In this document: positions 27,081 to 35,670 of the stretch, piece by piece
Numbering within the stretch: the first letter of the stretch is position 1
Layout: each line of letters starts with the position of its first letter
Assembly (NCBI GenBank): GCA_001802455.1
Contig: MGXZ01000005.1
Span: 53,403 to 117,402, forward strand
Direction: 5' to 3'
From: Gammaproteobacteria bacterium RIFCSPHIGHO2_12_FULL_39_24
GTDB taxonomy: Bacteria; Pseudomonadota; Gammaproteobacteria; Coxiellales; Coxiellaceae
Length of the DNA stretch: 64,000 bases
Program-made: the position numbers and the translations under genes
Notes under the pieces: model-generated
Told to the model about the DNA's origin: nothing
What the model saw: only the letters and a program-made list of their open reading frames with translations
Databases searched by the model: none

Positions 27081-28535
27081 CTACAACACCTCTCCCACCA
27101 CCACAATCTTCATCGCATTCGACCCGCCGCTGCGACCCATGTGATCGCCCTTTGTTAAAATCACGCGATCATTTTTTTGCAACACATTATTTTTTTCCAT
27201 TAAATGAATTGCGGCAACATTCACTTCATCACGCGTATATTTTGTTGAATCAAAATAAATCGGGTAAACGCCACGATACAAAGTCATTTTTCCAAGCGAT
27301 CTTGTAAAACGACTCAACCCATAAATCGGCAAACCCGTTCGAATACGCGACATCCACAATGGTGTTGCGCCCGATTCCGTTAATGCAACCACGGCGCGCA
27401 CATCAAAATGATTCGCTGTATACATCGTCGCCATCGCAATCGCTTCATCGATACGCGTGAAGTGACATTCAACACGATGTCTGGATTGCTGCGTTTTAGG
27501 CTGTTTTTCAACGGTGCGACAAATACGATCCATCGAAATAATGGTTTCAATCGGGAACTGCCCTGTCGCCGTTTCAGCAGAACACATCACGCAATCCACA
27601 TTATCCAAAACAGCATTGGCAACATCAGACACTTCCGCGCGCGTGGGCACGGGATTATGAATCATCGACTCCATCATTTGCGTTGCAATAATCACTGGTT
27701 TATCTAATGTGCGCGCACGTTGAATAATATGTTTTTGTACCATCGGTACTTCCGCATCACCAATTTCCACAGCCAAATCACCGCGCGCCACCATCACGCC
27801 ATCACTGGCTAAGATAATGTCATCAATATTATCGACTGCTTCAACACGCTCAATTTTGGAAATAATTCCACACTTTCCTTTTTCTTTTTCAATTAATTCA
27901 CGCGCTTCATTCACATCGGTTGCGTTTCTTGGAAAAGACAATGCGATATAATCCACACTCATTTTCACGGCAAATTTTAAGTCTTCTAAATCTTTTTCCG
28001 TTAATGCTTTTGCGGATAATCCACCCCCTTTTTTATTGATTCCTTTGTGATTAGATAATTCTCCGCCCTGCACCACAACACAGATCACGCGCGGACCTTC
28101 TACTTTTTCAACACACAATGTAATGAGTCCATCGTTTAATAATAAGATATCATCGGGCACTAAATCTTGTGGTAATGTTTTATAATCTATTCCCACTGCT
28201 TTTCCTGTTCCTGCAGAAGAATCCATCGCGGCATCTAAAATAAATTGACTACCCGGTTCTAAATTTATTTTTCCGTCGGTAAATTTTGCGATACGAATTT
28301 TGGGCCCTTGCAAATCCCCCAAAATACCAATCACGCGATTTAATTTTTTGGCAGCTTCACGCACCAACTCAATTCTTTTTTGATGATCAAGGTGCGTGCC
28401 ATGTGAAAAATTTAATCGCACACAATTCACACCCACCTGAATTAATCGCGTCATGGCATCGAGAGTATCCGTTGCGGGTCCTAGTGTGGCTAAAATTTTT
28501 GTGCGTCGTTCAAAGTGATTTTGTTCGGATAACAT
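27081..28535 (-). CDS. pyk: Pyruvate kinase
   Basis: Phosphoenolpyruvate plus ADP to pyruvate plus ATP. 484 aa. The N-terminal RTKILATLGPATD, the active-site signature GIISKIERVEAVDNIDDII with catalytic Lys, MVARGDLAVEIG, ATQMMESMI and SAETATGQFP are all present, followed by a complete C-terminal domain. Downstream of pgk with a 49-base gap, on the same strand. Confidence 0.97.
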   Translation of the reverse strand: MLSEQNHFERRTKILATLGPATDTLDAMTRLIQVGVNCVRLNFSHGTHLDHQKRIELVREAAKKLNRVIGILGDLQGPKIRIAKFTDGKINLEPGSQFILDAAMDSSAGTGKAVGIDYKTLPQDLVPDDILLLNDGLITLCVEKVEGPRVICVVVQGGELSNHKGINKKGGGLSAKALTEKDLEDLKFAVKMSVDYIALSFPRNATDVNEARELIEKEKGKCGIISKIERVEAVDNIDDIILASDGVMVARGDLAVEIGDAEVPMVQKHIIQRARTLDKPVIIATQMMESMIHNPVPTRAEVSDVANAVLDNVDCVMCSAETATGQFPIETIISMDRICRTVEKQPKTQQSRHRVECHFTRIDEAIAMATMYTANHFDVRAVVALTESGATPLWMSRIRTGLPIYGLSRFTRSLGKMTLYRGVYPIYFDSTKYTRDEVNVAAIHLMEKNNVLQKNDRVILTKGDHMGRSGGSNAMKIVVVGEVL

Positions 28536-28584
28536 AATTTTCTTCTACTGTTAAATTAAATAATTTCACCAGCCTACAAAGGTT

Positions 28585-29769
28585 TCAAAAAGTACTCCCG
28601 AGGACTTCCACACCTGGCAATTTTTTTCCTTCCATTAATTCCAAAAACGCACCACCGCCGGTTGATAAATAAGAAATTTTATCAGCAACGTAAAATTGCG
28701 AAATCGCAGCTAAAGTATCGCCCCCACCGGCGATGGAAAATGCGTGAGAATGCGCAATCGCTTCTGCTAATGCTTTTGTGCCTTGTGAAAACTCTGGAAA
28801 TTCAAATACGCCAATAGGGCCGTTCCACACAATGGTTTTTGCATCATGCATGATTTTCGCATAACTCGCTGCGGTTTTTGGGCCAACATCTAAAATCATT
28901 TCATCTGGATTAATATCATGAATTGATTTTACCATGGCTTTTTCATCAACAGAAAAATTTTTCGCAACCGCAACATCAATGGGTAATGGAATAAAAACAT
29001 TTTTTTCACGCGCTTTTGTTAATAATTTTTTAGCGGGAATGATCCAATCATTTTCAATTAATGATTTTCCAACGGAAATATTGTCGGCAGCCAAAAAAGT
29101 ATTCGCGATGCCACCACCAACAATTAATACATTCACTTTATCCAGTAACGCATCGAGTACTTCCATTTTTGTTGAAACTTTTGATCCGCCAATAATCGCC
29201 ACAACTGGTTTTTCAGGATGCGTTAACGCTTTTGATAATGCGGTTAATTCAGCGTCCAATAATAATCCCGCGCATTTTTGTTTTGCGAATTGTGCAACAC
29301 CCGTGGTAGAGCTTTCTGCACGATGCGCTGTTGCAAATGCATCCATCACAAACACATCGCACAAGGCGGCCATTTTTTTTGACAGCATTTCATCACATTT
29401 TTTTTCACCCACTAAAAAACGCACATTTTCGCATAAAACAACTTCACCGAGTTTAATGTCAAAACCATTTATCCAATCGGGAATAAAACGCACGGGTTTT
29501 TTTAATAATTCGGATAATTTTTTTGCGATTATGGCTAATGAAAATTCCTGCGCCCACTCTTCCGGGCGGGCTTCTATTGGTCTCCCCAAATGCGACATCA
29601 ATATCACCGCTGCATTTTGTTTTAAAGCATATTCAATCGTAGGAAGGGCTGCACGCAAACGCGTGTCATCTACCATTTTTCCATCTTGCATCGGCACATT
29701 AAAATCTTCGCGAATTAACACGCGCTGATTTTTTAAATTAATGTCAGATAGTTTGAGATAATTTATCAT
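28585..29769 (-). CDS. pgk: Phosphoglycerate kinase
   Basis: 1,3-bisphosphoglycerate plus ADP to 3-phosphoglycerate plus ATP. The start is ATG 29769, which overlaps the gap stop as ATGA, rather than the GTG-like start at 29814 inside gap; this gives 394 aa. [48 protein letters not shown] and the C-terminal [11 protein letters not shown] are diagnostic. Confidence 0.97.
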   Translation of the reverse strand: MINYLKLSDINLKNQRVLIREDFNVPMQDGKMVDDTRLRAALPTIEYALKQNAAVILMSHLGRPIEARPEEWAQEFSLAIIAKKLSELLKKPVRFIPDWINGFDIKLGEVVLCENVRFLVGEKKCDEMLSKKMAALCDVFVMDAFATAHRAESSTTGVAQFAKQKCAGLLLDAELTALSKALTHPEKPVVAIIGGSKVSTKMEVLDALLDKVNVLIVGGGIANTFLAADNISVGKSLIENDWIIPAKKLLTKAREKNVFIPLPIDVAVAKNFSVDEKAMVKSIHDINPDEMILDVGPKTAASYAKIMHDAKTIVWNGPIGVFEFPEFSQGTKALAEAIAHSHAFSIAGGGDTLAAISQFYVADKISYLSTGGGAFLELMEGKKLPGVEVLGSTF

Positions 29770-30764
29770 GCCATCGCCCATGCAGTATCCAACATGCGAT
29801 TCGAAAATCCCCACTCATTGTCATACCACGAAACCACTTTCACTAAATTACCAATCACGCGTGTTTCTAATGCATCAACAGTTGATGATGCGGTAGAATG
29901 ATTAAAATCGACTGAAACCAGTGGCAACTCGCAATAATTTAAAATATTTTTTAATTCACCGTTTGATGCGGTGCGCAACACCTCATTCACCGCTTTCACG
30001 GATACCGGACTTGAAGCTTCAAATGTTAAATCAACGAGCGAAACATTCGCAGTTGGCACACGCACAGCGTAGCCATCTAATTTTCCTGCTAATGCGGGCA
30101 ATACCAAACCCACTGCTGCCGCAGCTCCTGTTTTAGTTGGAATGATTGATAATGCCGCTGCACGCGCACGACGCAAATCAGAATGGGATGCGTCATTTAA
30201 TCGCTGATCGGATGTATAAGAATGTACCGTTGTCATCAAACCACATTTCACACCAAACGCTTCGTGCAATGGTTTTACCAAAGGGGCTAAGCAATTGGTT
30301 GTGCACGATGCATTTGAAACAATCACATCAGATGATCTTAATGTGTGATGATTCACACCATACACAATCGTCGGTAAATCATTTCCCGCCGGCGCTGAAA
30401 TTAACACTTTTTTGGCACCCGCTTGCAAATGCGCCGATGCTTTTTCACGACTCGTAAAAAATCCCGTTGATTCCAGCACAATATCAACGTTTAATTTCCC
30501 CCACGGAATCAATGCTGGATTTTTTTCAGAAAAAAATTGCACGTGATCTTTGTCGATCACTAACTCAGCACCTGAAACAGAAACATCTTTTGGAAAACGG
30601 CCATGCACAGAATCATATTTCAACAAATGCGCGTGCGTCGCCAAATCACTTAAATCATTCACCGCGACCAATTGCATGCGGTCACGAAAACCCGATTCAT
30701 ATAATGCACGCGTGATGTTGCGCCCAATGCGACCGAAACCGTTGATGGCGATTTTGAGTGTCAT
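29766..30764 (-). CDS. gap: Glyceraldehyde-3-phosphate dehydrogenase, type I
   Basis: 332 aa. Rossmann motif [10 protein letters not shown], the active-site [12 protein letters not shown] with catalytic Cys, and the phosphate-binding [37 protein letters not shown] is near the end. Middle gene of the tkt-gap-pgk run. The 46 bases after tkt hold a degenerate GTTATTC/GTTATCA pair. Confidence 0.97.
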   Translation of the reverse strand: MTLKIAINGFGRIGRNITRALYESGFRDRMQLVAVNDLSDLATHAHLLKYDSVHGRFPKDVSVSGAELVIDKDHVQFFSEKNPALIPWGKLNVDIVLESTGFFTSREKASAHLQAGAKKVLISAPAGNDLPTIVYGVNHHTLRSSDVIVSNASCTTNCLAPLVKPLHEAFGVKCGLMTTVHSYTSDQRLNDASHSDLRRARAAALSIIPTKTGAAAAVGLVLPALAGKLDGYAVRVPTANVSLVDLTFEASSPVSVKAVNEVLRTASNGELKNILNYCELPLVSVDFNHSTASSTVDALETRVIGNLVKVVSWYDNEWGFSNRMLDTAWAMA

Positions 30765-30810
30765 GTGTGTTTTTCCTCGTTATTCGTTATCAAAAAATTC
30801 TTATTGCAAA

Positions 30811-32814
30811 TCATACAATCTCAATTATCTTGCGTTTCACATTTTCAATCGTAAACCCATACTCCAGCCAAATATCTTTTTCCGGCGCTGATGCACCAAA
30901 TGTTTTAATACCCAAGATTGCGCCATCGCTACCAACAAATTGATACCAATAATCGGGCGCGCCTGCCTCGATGGCTAAACGCGCGCGAATTTTTTCAGGT
31001 AAAACATGTTCACGATACGCTGCATCTTGCGCCTTGAAACGTTCACAGCACGGCATCGATACCACGCGCACAAAAATATTTTCTTTTTCTAATGCTTTTG
31101 CGGCAGAAACGGCTAATTGCACTTCTGAACCCGTTGCAATAATAATCGCATTTATTTTCTGATGACTGATACCGGATAACTGATAACTGATATATCCTCC
31201 GCGCGCAATGTCACACACCTGTTCCGCAGTATGCTGTTGCTGCGATACATTTTGTCGCGTTAATAATAATGCGCTTGGGCCAGCGTGTACCAACACTTGT
31301 TGCCATGCCACAGCCGTTTCAACAAAATCCGCTGGACGCCACACTTCAAAATGCGGTGTCATGCGCAGCATCGCAATATGTTCAATCGGCTGGTGTGTTG
31401 GACCATCTTCACCCAAACCAATTGAATCATGTGAATAAACATAAATGACTTTTTGATGCATGATAGCAGACATACGCACAGCGTTTCTCGCATAATCCGC
31501 AAACACTAAAAATGTGCCGCCGAAGGGGATAATGCCGCCATGCAGTGCCAATCCATTCATAATGGAAGACATGCCGAATTCACGCACACCGTAATGAATA
31601 TAATTGCCCGCGGGATTTTCTTTTGAAAAAATATTCGCTAATTTTGTTTTGGTATTATTCGATTCCGTTAAATCAGCCGATCCACCCATCAATTCCGGTA
31701 AAAATTGCGAATATGCTTCAATACACGCTTGCGACATCTTGCGTGTTGCCATGGGTTTTTCTTCTTGCAGCACTGTGTGAATAAACGCATCACTTTCAAT
31801 TTCAAATTCAGGAGGAATCAATCTCATCATGCGACGTAAAAATTCCGCGGCTTTTTGTGGAAATTTTTTCTGATAAATGGAAAATTTTTCTGTCCACGCT
31901 GCTTCTTTTTCAGTGCCGGATTTTTTTGCATCCCACGCCGCATAAATTTCCGCGGGAATGGAAAATGGTGCATCATTCCATCCCAAATTTTTTTTCGCCA
32001 ATATCGCTTCTGCTTCACCCAAAGGTGAACCATGTGTTTTTTCAGAGCCCGCTAAATTCGGCGCGCCATAACCAATTTTTGTTTTACAACAAATAATGGT
32101 AGGACGCATCACATCAGCGCGCGCTGCTAAAATCGCTTGTTTTACGGCATTTTCATCATGTCCATCGACATGTGCAATCACCTGCCAGTGATAGGCGTTA
32201 AATCTTTCGACGGTATTATCGGTAAACCAACCAGACACATCACCGTCAATGGAAATCCCGTTATCATCGTAAAAAACAATTAATTTTCCCAAACCCAGCG
32301 TGCCCGCGAGTGAGCATACTTCGTGCGAAATGCCTTCCATCAAACAACCATCCCCCACAAAAACATACGTGTAATGGTCAACGAGGTCGTGATTTTCTTG
32401 ATTAAATTCTGCGGCCAGCTGTTTTTCGGCAATCGCCATGCCCACCGCCATTGCCAAGCCTTGCCCTAATGGTCCCGCCGTGGATTCAACACCCGGTGTC
32501 AAACCATATTCAGGATGCCCGGGCGTCTTAGAATGCAATTGACGAAATTGTTTTAAATCATCGATCGATAAATCGTAGCCGGTTAAATGCAGTAACGCAT
32601 ATTGCAGCATACAACCATGACCGTTGGATAAAACAAACCGATCACGATTAAACCAGTGTGGATTCACTGGATTATGCGATAAAAAATCTCGCCACAATAC
32701 GGTCGCGATATCTGCCATTCCCATCGGCATGCCAGGATGTCCGGAATGGGCTTTTTCAACAGCATCAATTGCTAATGCGCGAATAGCGTTGGCGAGTGTT
32801 TTGTGTGGTAACAT
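30811..32814 (-). CDS. tkt: Transketolase
   Basis: TPP-dependent two-carbon transfer of the pentose phosphate pathway. 667 aa. [24 protein letters not shown] motif [32 protein letters not shown] and the C-terminal domain are present. A heptamer repeat array (31158-31192) lies inside the gene and is translated as [10 protein letters not shown] just before the conserved [14 protein letters not shown] 32814 is followed upstream by another heptamer run. Confidence 0.97.
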   Translation of the reverse strand: MLPHKTLANAIRALAIDAVEKAHSGHPGMPMGMADIATVLWRDFLSHNPVNPHWFNRDRFVLSNGHGCMLQYALLHLTGYDLSIDDLKQFRQLHSKTPGHPEYGLTPGVESTAGPLGQGLAMAVGMAIAEKQLAAEFNQENHDLVDHYTYVFVGDGCLMEGISHEVCSLAGTLGLGKLIVFYDDNGISIDGDVSGWFTDNTVERFNAYHWQVIAHVDGHDENAVKQAILAARADVMRPTIICCKTKIGYGAPNLAGSEKTHGSPLGEAEAILAKKNLGWNDAPFSIPAEIYAAWDAKKSGTEKEAAWTEKFSIYQKKFPQKAAEFLRRMMRLIPPEFEIESDAFIHTVLQEEKPMATRKMSQACIEAYSQFLPELMGGSADLTESNNTKTKLANIFSKENPAGNYIHYGVREFGMSSIMNGLALHGGIIPFGGTFLVFADYARNAVRMSAIMHQKVIYVYSHDSIGLGEDGPTHQPIEHIAMLRMTPHFEVWRPADFVETAVAWQQVLVHAGPSALLLTRQNVSQQQHTAEQVCDIARGGYISYQLSGISHQKINAIIIATGSEVQLAVSAAKALEKENIFVRVVSMPCCERFKAQDAAYREHVLPEKIRARLAIEAGAPDYWYQFVGSDGAILGIKTFGASAPEKDIWLEYGFTIENVKRKIIEIV
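31158..31192. repeat. Tandem heptamer array inside tkt, five units
   Basis: CTGATGA, CTGATAC, CGGATAA, CTGATAA, CTGATAT: five consecutive 7-bp units, the reverse complement of the intergenic GTTATCA type. Being 7 bp long, a change of one unit would shift the tkt frame. Confidence 0.8.
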
Positions 32815-32856
32815 GAAAGTCCTTCACTAGTGATCGGGGATCAGAGATCGGTTTAC

Positions 32857-32877
32857 TGATAACAGATACCTGATAAC
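32857..32877. repeat. Heptamer repeats upstream of tkt
   Basis: TGATAAC, AGATACC, TGATAAC in tandem, followed by a further imperfect TTAATAACTTATC. They lie between the divergent tkt and glmS genes. Confidence 0.7.
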
Positions 32878-32977
32878 TTAATAACTTATCGCGCGCAGTA
32901 TATCCCGAAAAGATAGCTTCACAAAATAAATTCAGATGTTATCATGATCTCTTTTAAATCATCTGGATAATTTGGAT

Positions 32978-34810
32978 ATGTGCGGAATTGTAGGCGCCAT
33001 TGCTGAACGTCAAATCGAGGCGATTTTATTAGAAGGATTAAAGCGACTCGAATATCGTGGATATGATTCTGCTGGCATTGCTATTTTAGATCAGCACACT
33101 AACGACATTCAACTCAAGCGTGTACACGGAAAAGTCGCCGTGCTTGAAAAAGCACTGAATGACAAACCATTAACAGGAAAAACTGGCATTGCTCATACGC
33201 GCTGGGCGACACATGGAAAACCCACTGAGATTAATGCACATCCGCATACCTCGCAAAATGAAATTGCCATTGTACATAATGGCATTATTGAAAATCATCG
33301 TGAATTGCGCGCGGAGTTAATTCATCACAATTATATTTTTGAATCCGAAACAGACACCGAAGTCGTCGCACACTTATTACATCTTCATTTCACACAAAAA
33401 AACGATATGATGTTGGCCGTGCAAGAAACAGCGAAAATGCTGAAAGGTGCTTTTTCAATGTGCATTTTATCCAGCAAAGATCCGCATAAATTATATGCCA
33501 TACGTTCCAACAGCCCGATTGTGATTGGCTTAGGCATCGGCGAAACTTTTTTTGCATCCGATCCGCTGGCGTTATTACCAGTCACACAAAAATTTATTTT
33601 TTTAGAAGAAGGCGATGTTGCGGCGATTTCTCGTACTGGCGTCGAAATTAAAAATGCCGCAGGTGAAAATGTTGTACGTGACATTCAAGAATGCACATCG
33701 GAAAATGATGTTATCAACAAAGGTCCGTTTCGTCATTACATGTTAAAAGAAATTCATGAACAACCAGAAGCCATTGCGGAAACACTGCGCTACAGCTTAA
33801 CGCAAGACAATCAACTGACGAATATTTTTGGAGGCAATAACAATACTATTTTATCCAACATAAAACGCGTACAGATTATTGCATGCGGTACGAGTTATCA
33901 TGCAGGATTAGTCGCACGTTATTGGATAGAGTCCATTGCAAAAATTCCTACCACCGTTGATGTTGCGAGTGAATTTCGTTATCGCGATAGTGTTATAGAA
34001 CCAGATACATTATTTGTTGCGATTTCACAATCCGGTGAAACAGCGGACACACTTGCTGCAGTATGTCATGCAAAAACAGTAGGCTGCAAAACAATTTTGG
34101 CTATTTGCAACACCGCACAAAGTAGTTTGGCGCGCGAATCTGATTTATTATTTCTCACGCGTTCAGGAAAAGAAGTGGGTGTAGCAGCAACCAAAACATT
34201 TACCGCACAATTAACAGCGCTCGCCTTATTAACATTAACGCTCGCGCAACAACACGGCATTTCTGACACTATTATTAACACGCATCTTAATGCATTAATT
34301 GCTTTGCCAGCTTTAATAAAAGAATTATTGAAATTAGATACTGCAATTCAAACGGTCTCAAAACAATTCAAATCAAAAGAGCACGCTTTATTTATCGCAC
34401 GCGGCGAACAATATCCGATCGCTGCAGAAGGTGCATTAAAATTAAAAGAAATCTCTTATGTGCACGCAGAAAGTTATCCTGCCGGTGAATTAAAACACGG
34501 GCCAATTGCGTTGATTGATGAAGCAATGCCTGTGATTGTATTAGCACCGCACGATCGATTATTTGAAAAATTGGCATCCAACATTCAAGAAACTCAAGCA
34601 CGCGGCGCGCAGGTATTTGTGTTATCCAATGAACCTGCCGAATTTTTTGGAAAAAATATTACTCACATTGCAATGCCAACCATGCCCGATTTTATTGCAC
34701 CGATTGCGTACACTATTCCGCTGCAATTATTGGCGTATCATATTGCGGTGTTAAAAGGCACTGACGTTGATCAGCCAAGAAATTTGGCTAAGTCAGTGAC
34801 GGTGGAGTAG
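32978..34810 (+). CDS. glmS: Glutamine-fructose-6-phosphate aminotransferase (isomerizing)
   Basis: First step of UDP-GlcNAc synthesis. ATG 32978 is chosen over TTG 32972 because the family starts with Met-Cys and Cys becomes the N-terminal nucleophile (MCGIVGAIAERQ). 610 aa. Glutaminase domain about 1-230 (RWATHGKPTEINAHPH), two SIS domains (IIACGTSYHAGLVARYW; ISQSGETADTLAAV; YPAGELKHGPIALID) and the conserved end DQPRNLAKSVTVE. No ribozyme is visible upstream. Confidence 0.97.
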   Translation: MCGIVGAIAERQIEAILLEGLKRLEYRGYDSAGIAILDQHTNDIQLKRVHGKVAVLEKALNDKPLTGKTGIAHTRWATHGKPTEINAHPHTSQNEIAIVHNGIIENHRELRAELIHHNYIFESETDTEVVAHLLHLHFTQKNDMMLAVQETAKMLKGAFSMCILSSKDPHKLYAIRSNSPIVIGLGIGETFFASDPLALLPVTQKFIFLEEGDVAAISRTGVEIKNAAGENVVRDIQECTSENDVINKGPFRHYMLKEIHEQPEAIAETLRYSLTQDNQLTNIFGGNNNTILSNIKRVQIIACGTSYHAGLVARYWIESIAKIPTTVDVASEFRYRDSVIEPDTLFVAISQSGETADTLAAVCHAKTVGCKTILAICNTAQSSLARESDLLFLTRSGKEVGVAATKTFTAQLTALALLTLTLAQQHGISDTIINTHLNALIALPALIKELLKLDTAIQTVSKQFKSKEHALFIARGEQYPIAAEGALKLKEISYVHAESYPAGELKHGPIALIDEAMPVIVLAPHDRLFEKLASNIQETQARGAQVFVLSNEPAEFFGKNITHIAMPTMPDFIAPIAYTIPLQLLAYHIAVLKGTDVDQPRNLAKSVTVE

Positions 34811-34976
34811 GAGCAGAAGTAGTGCGCAACTTCTCTCTCATCGCGTCATTCACATACTTATTAAGAAAACCCTTTTGAGAAAATACTGATACTAGCCGAG
34901 CAAAAAAATCAGGGCCATGGGTTGTGCTCTGCTGAGGCACGCGCCTTAGATCATTTGCTTTCGAGTTTGCTCGCAT
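34788..34976 (-). CDS. Possible small protein overlapping the glmS 3' end
   Basis: 62 codons, ATG 34976, hydrophilic and basic, ending inside glmS by 23 bases on the opposite strand. The middle (FFARLVSVFSQKGFLNKYVNDAM) could form an amphipathic helix. There is no clear Shine-Dalgarno and no recognised family; it may be a gene remnant or a chance frame. Confidence 0.3.
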   Translation of the reverse strand: MRANSKANDLRRVPQQSTTHGPDFFARLVSVFSQKGFLNKYVNDAMREKLRTTSAPTPPSLT

Positions 34977-35163
34977 AAAACATCTACCGTATTTGAATAA
35001 GCTGTGATCATTCTATGGATATTTCAATTGATCGCAAGCATTCAATAAAAATTAATTTTGTCTTAATGTGTTTTATTTATTTTGGATGGAAATATACGGT
35101 ATTGATCAATTTTAATTATTAAACATAATTAAAAATCTCACATCAAATAATCCGAGCAAATCA
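34977..35163. other. Intergenic region upstream of brnT
   Basis: Very AT-rich. Apart from the dyads at 35101-35134 no gene or RNA is visible. Confidence 0.5.
35101..35134. promoter_or_regulatory. Two adjacent dyads upstream of brnT, candidate BrnA operator
   Basis: ATTGATCAAT (35101-35110) is a perfect 10-bp palindrome. It abuts TTTTAATTAT (35110-35119), whose exact reverse complement is at 35125-35134, with a 5-base centre. They lie 30-60 bases before the brnT start. BrnA antitoxins of this family repress their own operon through such sites; the assignment is inferred from position. Confidence 0.55.
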
Positions 35164-35379
35164 ATGCCACTTGATAACAAAACTATTTGTATATACAATT
35201 GTAATTATTCTTTTGAGTGGGATGAAAATAAACGACTCAGTAATTTGGAAAAACATAACCTCGATTTTTTTGATGCGCATGAACTGTGGGATTCATCCAT
35301 GCTCATTGCGGACGACCAAAGAAAAGCCAATACTCGAGAGATTACGCATTATGAAAAAAATATCAAGGACAAAAAATAA
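35164..35379 (+). CDS. brnT: BrnT-family toxin with internal deletion, probably inactive
   Basis: 71 aa; BrnT is normally about 90. The N-terminal BrnT signature FEWDENKRLSNLEKHNLDF and DAHELWD is present. The sequence then passes directly from MLIADDQR to KANTREITHYEK, which is the end of the family's C-terminal RIISARKA-type motif. The central strands (ERFI..., LLVVVFTER-like, IRIIS) are absent. The frame is intact, so this looks like an in-frame deletion of about 25-30 codons. The RNase core should be lost. brnA follows after 1 base. Confidence 0.75.
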   Translation: MPLDNKTICIYNCNYSFEWDENKRLSNLEKHNLDFFDAHELWDSSMLIADDQRKANTREITHYEKNIKDKK

Positions 35380-35380
35380 A

Positions 35381-35668
35381 ATGGCAGCGCACACAAAAAA
35401 ACAGTTGGAGAGCGGAAAGCATCACAGCAAAACTGATTTTGCAAAAATAGATGCGTTGTCAGATCGTGAAATTGATTATTCGGATATTCCAGAATTAAAC
35501 GATACATTTTGGACAAAAGCAACAGTGATCGATCATCTCAAAAAGCCAATCTCGCTGCGCGTTGACATTGATGTACTAACTTGGTTTAAACATCAAGACG
35601 GCCGCTATCAAAAATTAATGAACTATGTATTGCGTCAATATATGAATGCACATCGACGACATCGGTAA
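35381..35668 (+). CDS. brnA: BrnA-family antitoxin
   Basis: 95 aa from ATG 35381, 1 base after the brnT stop. The C-terminal ribbon-helix-helix region (KKPISLRVDIDVLTWFKHQDGRYQKLMNYVLRQYM) and the upstream YSDIPELNDTFWTKATV are diagnostic of BrnA. It neutralises BrnT and represses the operon in characterised cases. The same frame runs open to 35171 through brnT, but that part is a shadow. Intact antitoxin beside a damaged toxin. Confidence 0.88.
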   Translation: MAAHTKKQLESGKHHSKTDFAKIDALSDREIDYSDIPELNDTFWTKATVIDHLKKPISLRVDIDVLTWFKHQDGRYQKLMNYVLRQYMNAHRRHR

Positions 35669-35670
35669 TA

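Noticed and set aside
28934..29728. 264-codon plus-strand frame opposite pgk
   Set aside because: It is antisense to a certain pgk gene, with composition explained by pgk codon use and no RBS.
28585..29814. Longer pgk start at 29814
   Set aside because: It would lie inside gap; ATG 29769 overlaps the gap stop and gives the conserved N-terminus.
35171..35380. 165-codon frame overlapping brnT
   Set aside because: Only the part from ATG 35381 matches BrnA; the upstream part is brnT DNA read in another frame.
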